DNA of 64,000 nt from Runella zeae DSM 19591 (GTDB lineage Bacteria; Bacteroidota; Bacteroidia; Cytophagales; Spirosomataceae), in assembly GCF_000423565.1 (NCBI RefSeq), contig NZ_AUIF01000003.1, forward strand, positions 186,001 through 250,000, read 5' to 3'. This document shows positions 61,992 to 64,000 of this stretch, piece after piece. The translations under genes were made by a program, and so were the position numbers. The first letter of the stretch is position 1. The number at the start of each line of letters is the position of its first letter. Below the pieces are notes generated by a model that made no database searches, was not told the DNA's origin, and saw only the letters and a list, made by a program, of their open reading frames with translations.

Positions 61992-62684
61992 GTGAACAAC
62001 GACCTCTCTCAATATCCCCGCCCGTCAGTTACGGTAGATTGCGTGGTGTTTGGATATGATACCCAACAGCTGTCAGTATTGCTTTTGCATCGTAAAGAGG
62101 AGCCTTTTGCCAATCATTGGACCCTTTTGGGCGGATTTTTACGTCTTGATGAAACCTTTGAGGTAGCCGCAGAACGTATCTTATCGAGCAAGGCAGGATT
62201 GGCAGGCTTATATTTAGAGCAACTCTACACTTTTGGCAGTCTCGACCGCGACCCGCGCGGGCGTGTTCTTGCGGTTTCTTACTTTGCCTTGGTCAATCCA
62301 CGTCAGTATAATTTGGTAGTGGGTAATATGGCCCATGATTTACGTTGGTGTCCGCTCAGCGATTTGCCCACTTTGGGGTTTGACCACCACCATATCATTG
62401 AATTGGCACGGAGACGATTGGCCTCTAAAGTGACTTACCAACCCGTAGGATTTGAGCTATTGAACGAGAAGTTTACCATTACGGAGCTGCAAGACTTATA
62501 CGAACGCATCTTGGGGCAATCGCTCGACCGCCGCAATTTCTACAAAAAAATCATGGCTTCTGGTATCCTGAAAGCTACTGGCGAACGCCGCGAAGGCCTT
62601 AAAAGCCGCCCCGCTGAGATGTTTGCTTTCGACAAAACACGTTATGAACAACTTATAGAAGAAGGATTTCAATTTAAAATTTAA
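61992..62684 (+). CDS. NrtR-like regulator: degenerate Nudix domain plus winged helix
   Basis: 230 residues from the GTG at 61992; no ATG suits the family N-terminus (RPSVTVDCVVFGYDTQQLSVLLLHRKEEPFANHWTLLGGFL). The Nudix box lies at 48-70. Compared with the consensus GX5EX7REUXEEXGU, Gly48, Glu54 and Arg62 remain, but the catalytic Glu positions are Ile63, Ser66 and Lys67, so it cannot act as a hydrolase and probably senses a ligand. The C-terminal winged helix (about 150-225) has ITELQDLYERILGQSLDRRNFYKKIMASGILKATGE. NrtR-type proteins control NAD salvage; the next gene fits this. AraR-type sugar regulators are related, but the neighbour argues for NrtR. Confidence 0.85.
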   Translation: MNNDLSQYPRPSVTVDCVVFGYDTQQLSVLLLHRKEEPFANHWTLLGGFLRLDETFEVAAERILSSKAGLAGLYLEQLYTFGSLDRDPRGRVLAVSYFALVNPRQYNLVVGNMAHDLRWCPLSDLPTLGFDHHHIIELARRRLASKVTYQPVGFELLNEKFTITELQDLYERILGQSLDRRNFYKKIMASGILKATGERREGLKSRPAEMFAFDKTRYEQLIEEGFQFKI

Positions 62685-62693
62685 AACACAGTC

Positions 62694-64000
62694 ATGAAAA
62701 CACTCCCCGTTCTGTTAAAAGATGGCTACAAAGTCGGCCACAAATTTCAATATCCTGAAGGCACTACCTTGGTGTATTCAAATTTCACCCCTCGCAAATC
62801 ACGCAATGAAGAAGTAAACGAAATTGTATTTTTTGGGTTACAGTATTTTATCAAAGAATACTTGATCCGGCAGTTTGACGAAAACTTTTTCCAATTACCC
62901 AAAGAAGAAGTGATGCGTTTGTACAAACGTCGTATTGATAATTATCTCGGCAAAGACAGCATCACTTACGACCACATTGAAGCGCTGCATGATTTGGGGT
63001 ATTTGCCCCTTGAAATCAAAGCCCTGCCCGAAGGTACTCGTGTACCTATGCGAGTACCTGTACTTACGATTTGGAATACAAATCCAGCGTTTTTTTGGGT
63101 CACCAATATGCTCGAAACCCTCATGAGCGCTATTTTGTGGAAGCCTTCTACCTCGGCCACTACCGCAGCAGAGTATTGGGAAACCTTTGTAAAATACGCG
63201 CAAACTACCGTAGGAGAAGATTTGAGTTTTGTGCCTTGGCAAGGACACGACTTTTCGTTTCGGGGAATGTCGGGTATCGAAGATGCCGTCATGAGTGGGG
63301 CAGGGCACTTGTTGTCTTTTGCGGGTACTGATACGATTCCTGCGATTGATTTTTTGGAGCAGTATTATAATGCCGATGCCGACCAAGAGCTGATTGGTGG
63401 CTCAGTACCCGCTACAGAGCATAGTGTAATGTGTATGGGTACACAAGATGCAGAGATAAGTACCTTTGAGCGTCTTATTGCCGAAGTTTACCCCACGGGT
63501 GTAGTCTCAATTGTATCTGATACATGGGATTTTTGGCAAGTCATTACGGAGTTTTTACCACAACTCAAATCGCAAATTTTGGCAAGGGATGGCAAGGTGG
63601 TGATTCGGCCTGACAGTGGTGACCCTGTCAAAATCATCGTGGGCGATGCTGACGCTCCCCAAGGAAGCCCTGCTTACAAAGGAGCTATCGAATGTATGTG
63701 GGAAACTTTTGGGGGAACGATTACTCCCCAAGGATACAAGCTACTAGATAGCCATATTGGGCTGATTTATGGGGATAGCATCACTCCTGCGCGACAGCTT
63801 GCGATTTTGGAAGGTCTTAAACAAAAAGGTTTTGCAAGCTACAACGTGGTGCTGGGGATTGGCTCTTATACTTACGAATACGTCACGCGTGATACCTTTG
63901 GGTTTGCCATGAAAGCTACCTATGGAGAAGTGAATCACCAAGGGCGTGATATTTTTAAAGACCCTAAAACCGACGACGGTACCAAAAAATCAGCAAAAGG
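62694..64000 (+). CDS. nadV: Nicotinamide phosphoribosyltransferase, C-terminus cut by window end
   Basis: At least 435 residues, open to the window end. It joins nicotinamide and PRPP to give NMN. The N-terminal KDGYKVGHKFQYPEGTTLVYSNFTPRKS, the central GHDFSFRGMSGIEDAVMSGAGHLLSFAGTDTIPAIDFL, GGSVPATEHSVMCMG, VSIVSDTWDFWQVI and VVIRPDSGDP are the marks of the NAMPT/NadV family, as opposed to nicotinate phosphoribosyltransferase. It starts nine bases after the NrtR-like gene, in one transcript, which supports its control by that regulator. Confidence 0.93.
   Translation, partial: MKTLPVLLKDGYKVGHKFQYPEGTTLVYSNFTPRKSRNEEVNEIVFFGLQYFIKEYLIRQFDENFFQLPKEEVMRLYKRRIDNYLGKDSITYDHIEALHDLGYLPLEIKALPEGTRVPMRVPVLTIWNTNPAFFWVTNMLETLMSAILWKPSTSATTAAEYWETFVKYAQTTVGEDLSFVPWQGHDFSFRGMSGIEDAVMSGAGHLLSFAGTDTIPAIDFLEQYYNADADQELIGGSVPATEHSVMCMGTQDAEISTFERLIAEVYPTGVVSIVSDTWDFWQVITEFLPQLKSQILARDGKVVIRPDSGDPVKIIVGDADAPQGSPAYKGAIECMWETFGGTITPQGYKLLDSHIGLIYGDSITPARQLAILEGLKQKGFASYNVVLGIGSYTYEYVTRDTFGFAMKATYGEVNHQGRDIFKDPKTDDGTKKSAK

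Overview
The window looks like a chromosomal segment of a Bacteroidota bacterium of the order Cytophagales. Runella, Dyadobacter or Spirosoma relatives are the best guess, made from gene content and not from a marker search. The evidence is: promoters of the Bacteroidota form TTG-N17-23-TAnnTTTG in many gaps; a separate atpD-atpC pair; a DUF5723-type outer-membrane protein with thrombospondin type 3 repeats; a PD40/carboxypeptidase-regulatory/OmpA protein; a DUF2851 protein; and many secreted peptidases. No rRNA, tRNA, CRISPR array, insertion sequence or prophage was seen.

Layout. 1-3.8 kb: two secreted proteins on the minus strand, a partial one and an M43-like metalloprotease. 4-11.5 kb: a minus-strand run of DUF5723-TSP3 protein, PD40-OmpA protein, hemW and mtgA behind one promoter. 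11.5-16.8 kb: an accessory stretch with an AT-rich HEPN-like gene, an SPFH protein with a 59-residue ribbon-helix-helix protein, and an overlapping AAA-ATPase/HNH pair resembling the Septu (PtuAB) anti-phage system. 16.9-23 kb: lysS, a 165-bp nested-hairpin element, cysteine desulfurase, YheT-type hydrolase, flavin reductase and KDPG aldolase. 23.1-26.8 kb: an ECF sigma factor with a membrane protein that looks like an anti-sigma/barrel fusion, then a polyferredoxin. 26.9-28.8 kb: atpC and atpD.

29-39.2 kb: endonuclease/exonuclease/phosphatase protein, histidine kinase, hemA, P1 peptidase, Ig-like secreted protein, sugar dehydrogenase fused to a blue-copper domain, and mdh. 39.4-41.3 kb: a YgiB/YgiC-like pair. 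41.3-46.1 kb: a five-gene MacAB-TolC-like efflux operon containing an unrecognised 116-residue protein. 46.2-50.5 kb: glycosyltransferase-like protein, DUF1801, M28 peptidase, DUF2851. 50.6-56.8 kb: a 1647-residue secreted protein and a DUF748/AsmA-like protein ending at a strong terminator. 56.8-61.8 kb: purH, M13 peptidase and an alpha/beta hydrolase. 62-64 kb: an NrtR-like Nudix regulator and a nicotinamide phosphoribosyltransferase (cut by the window end), preceded by two matched palindromes.

The points most worth pursuing are the defence-like cluster at 12-16.8 kb, whose HNH partner lacks zinc-finger cysteines; the two equally spaced palindromes before the NrtR-like gene, whose Nudix box is degenerate; the sigma factor/anti-sigma-barrel pair; and the nested-hairpin element downstream of lysS.
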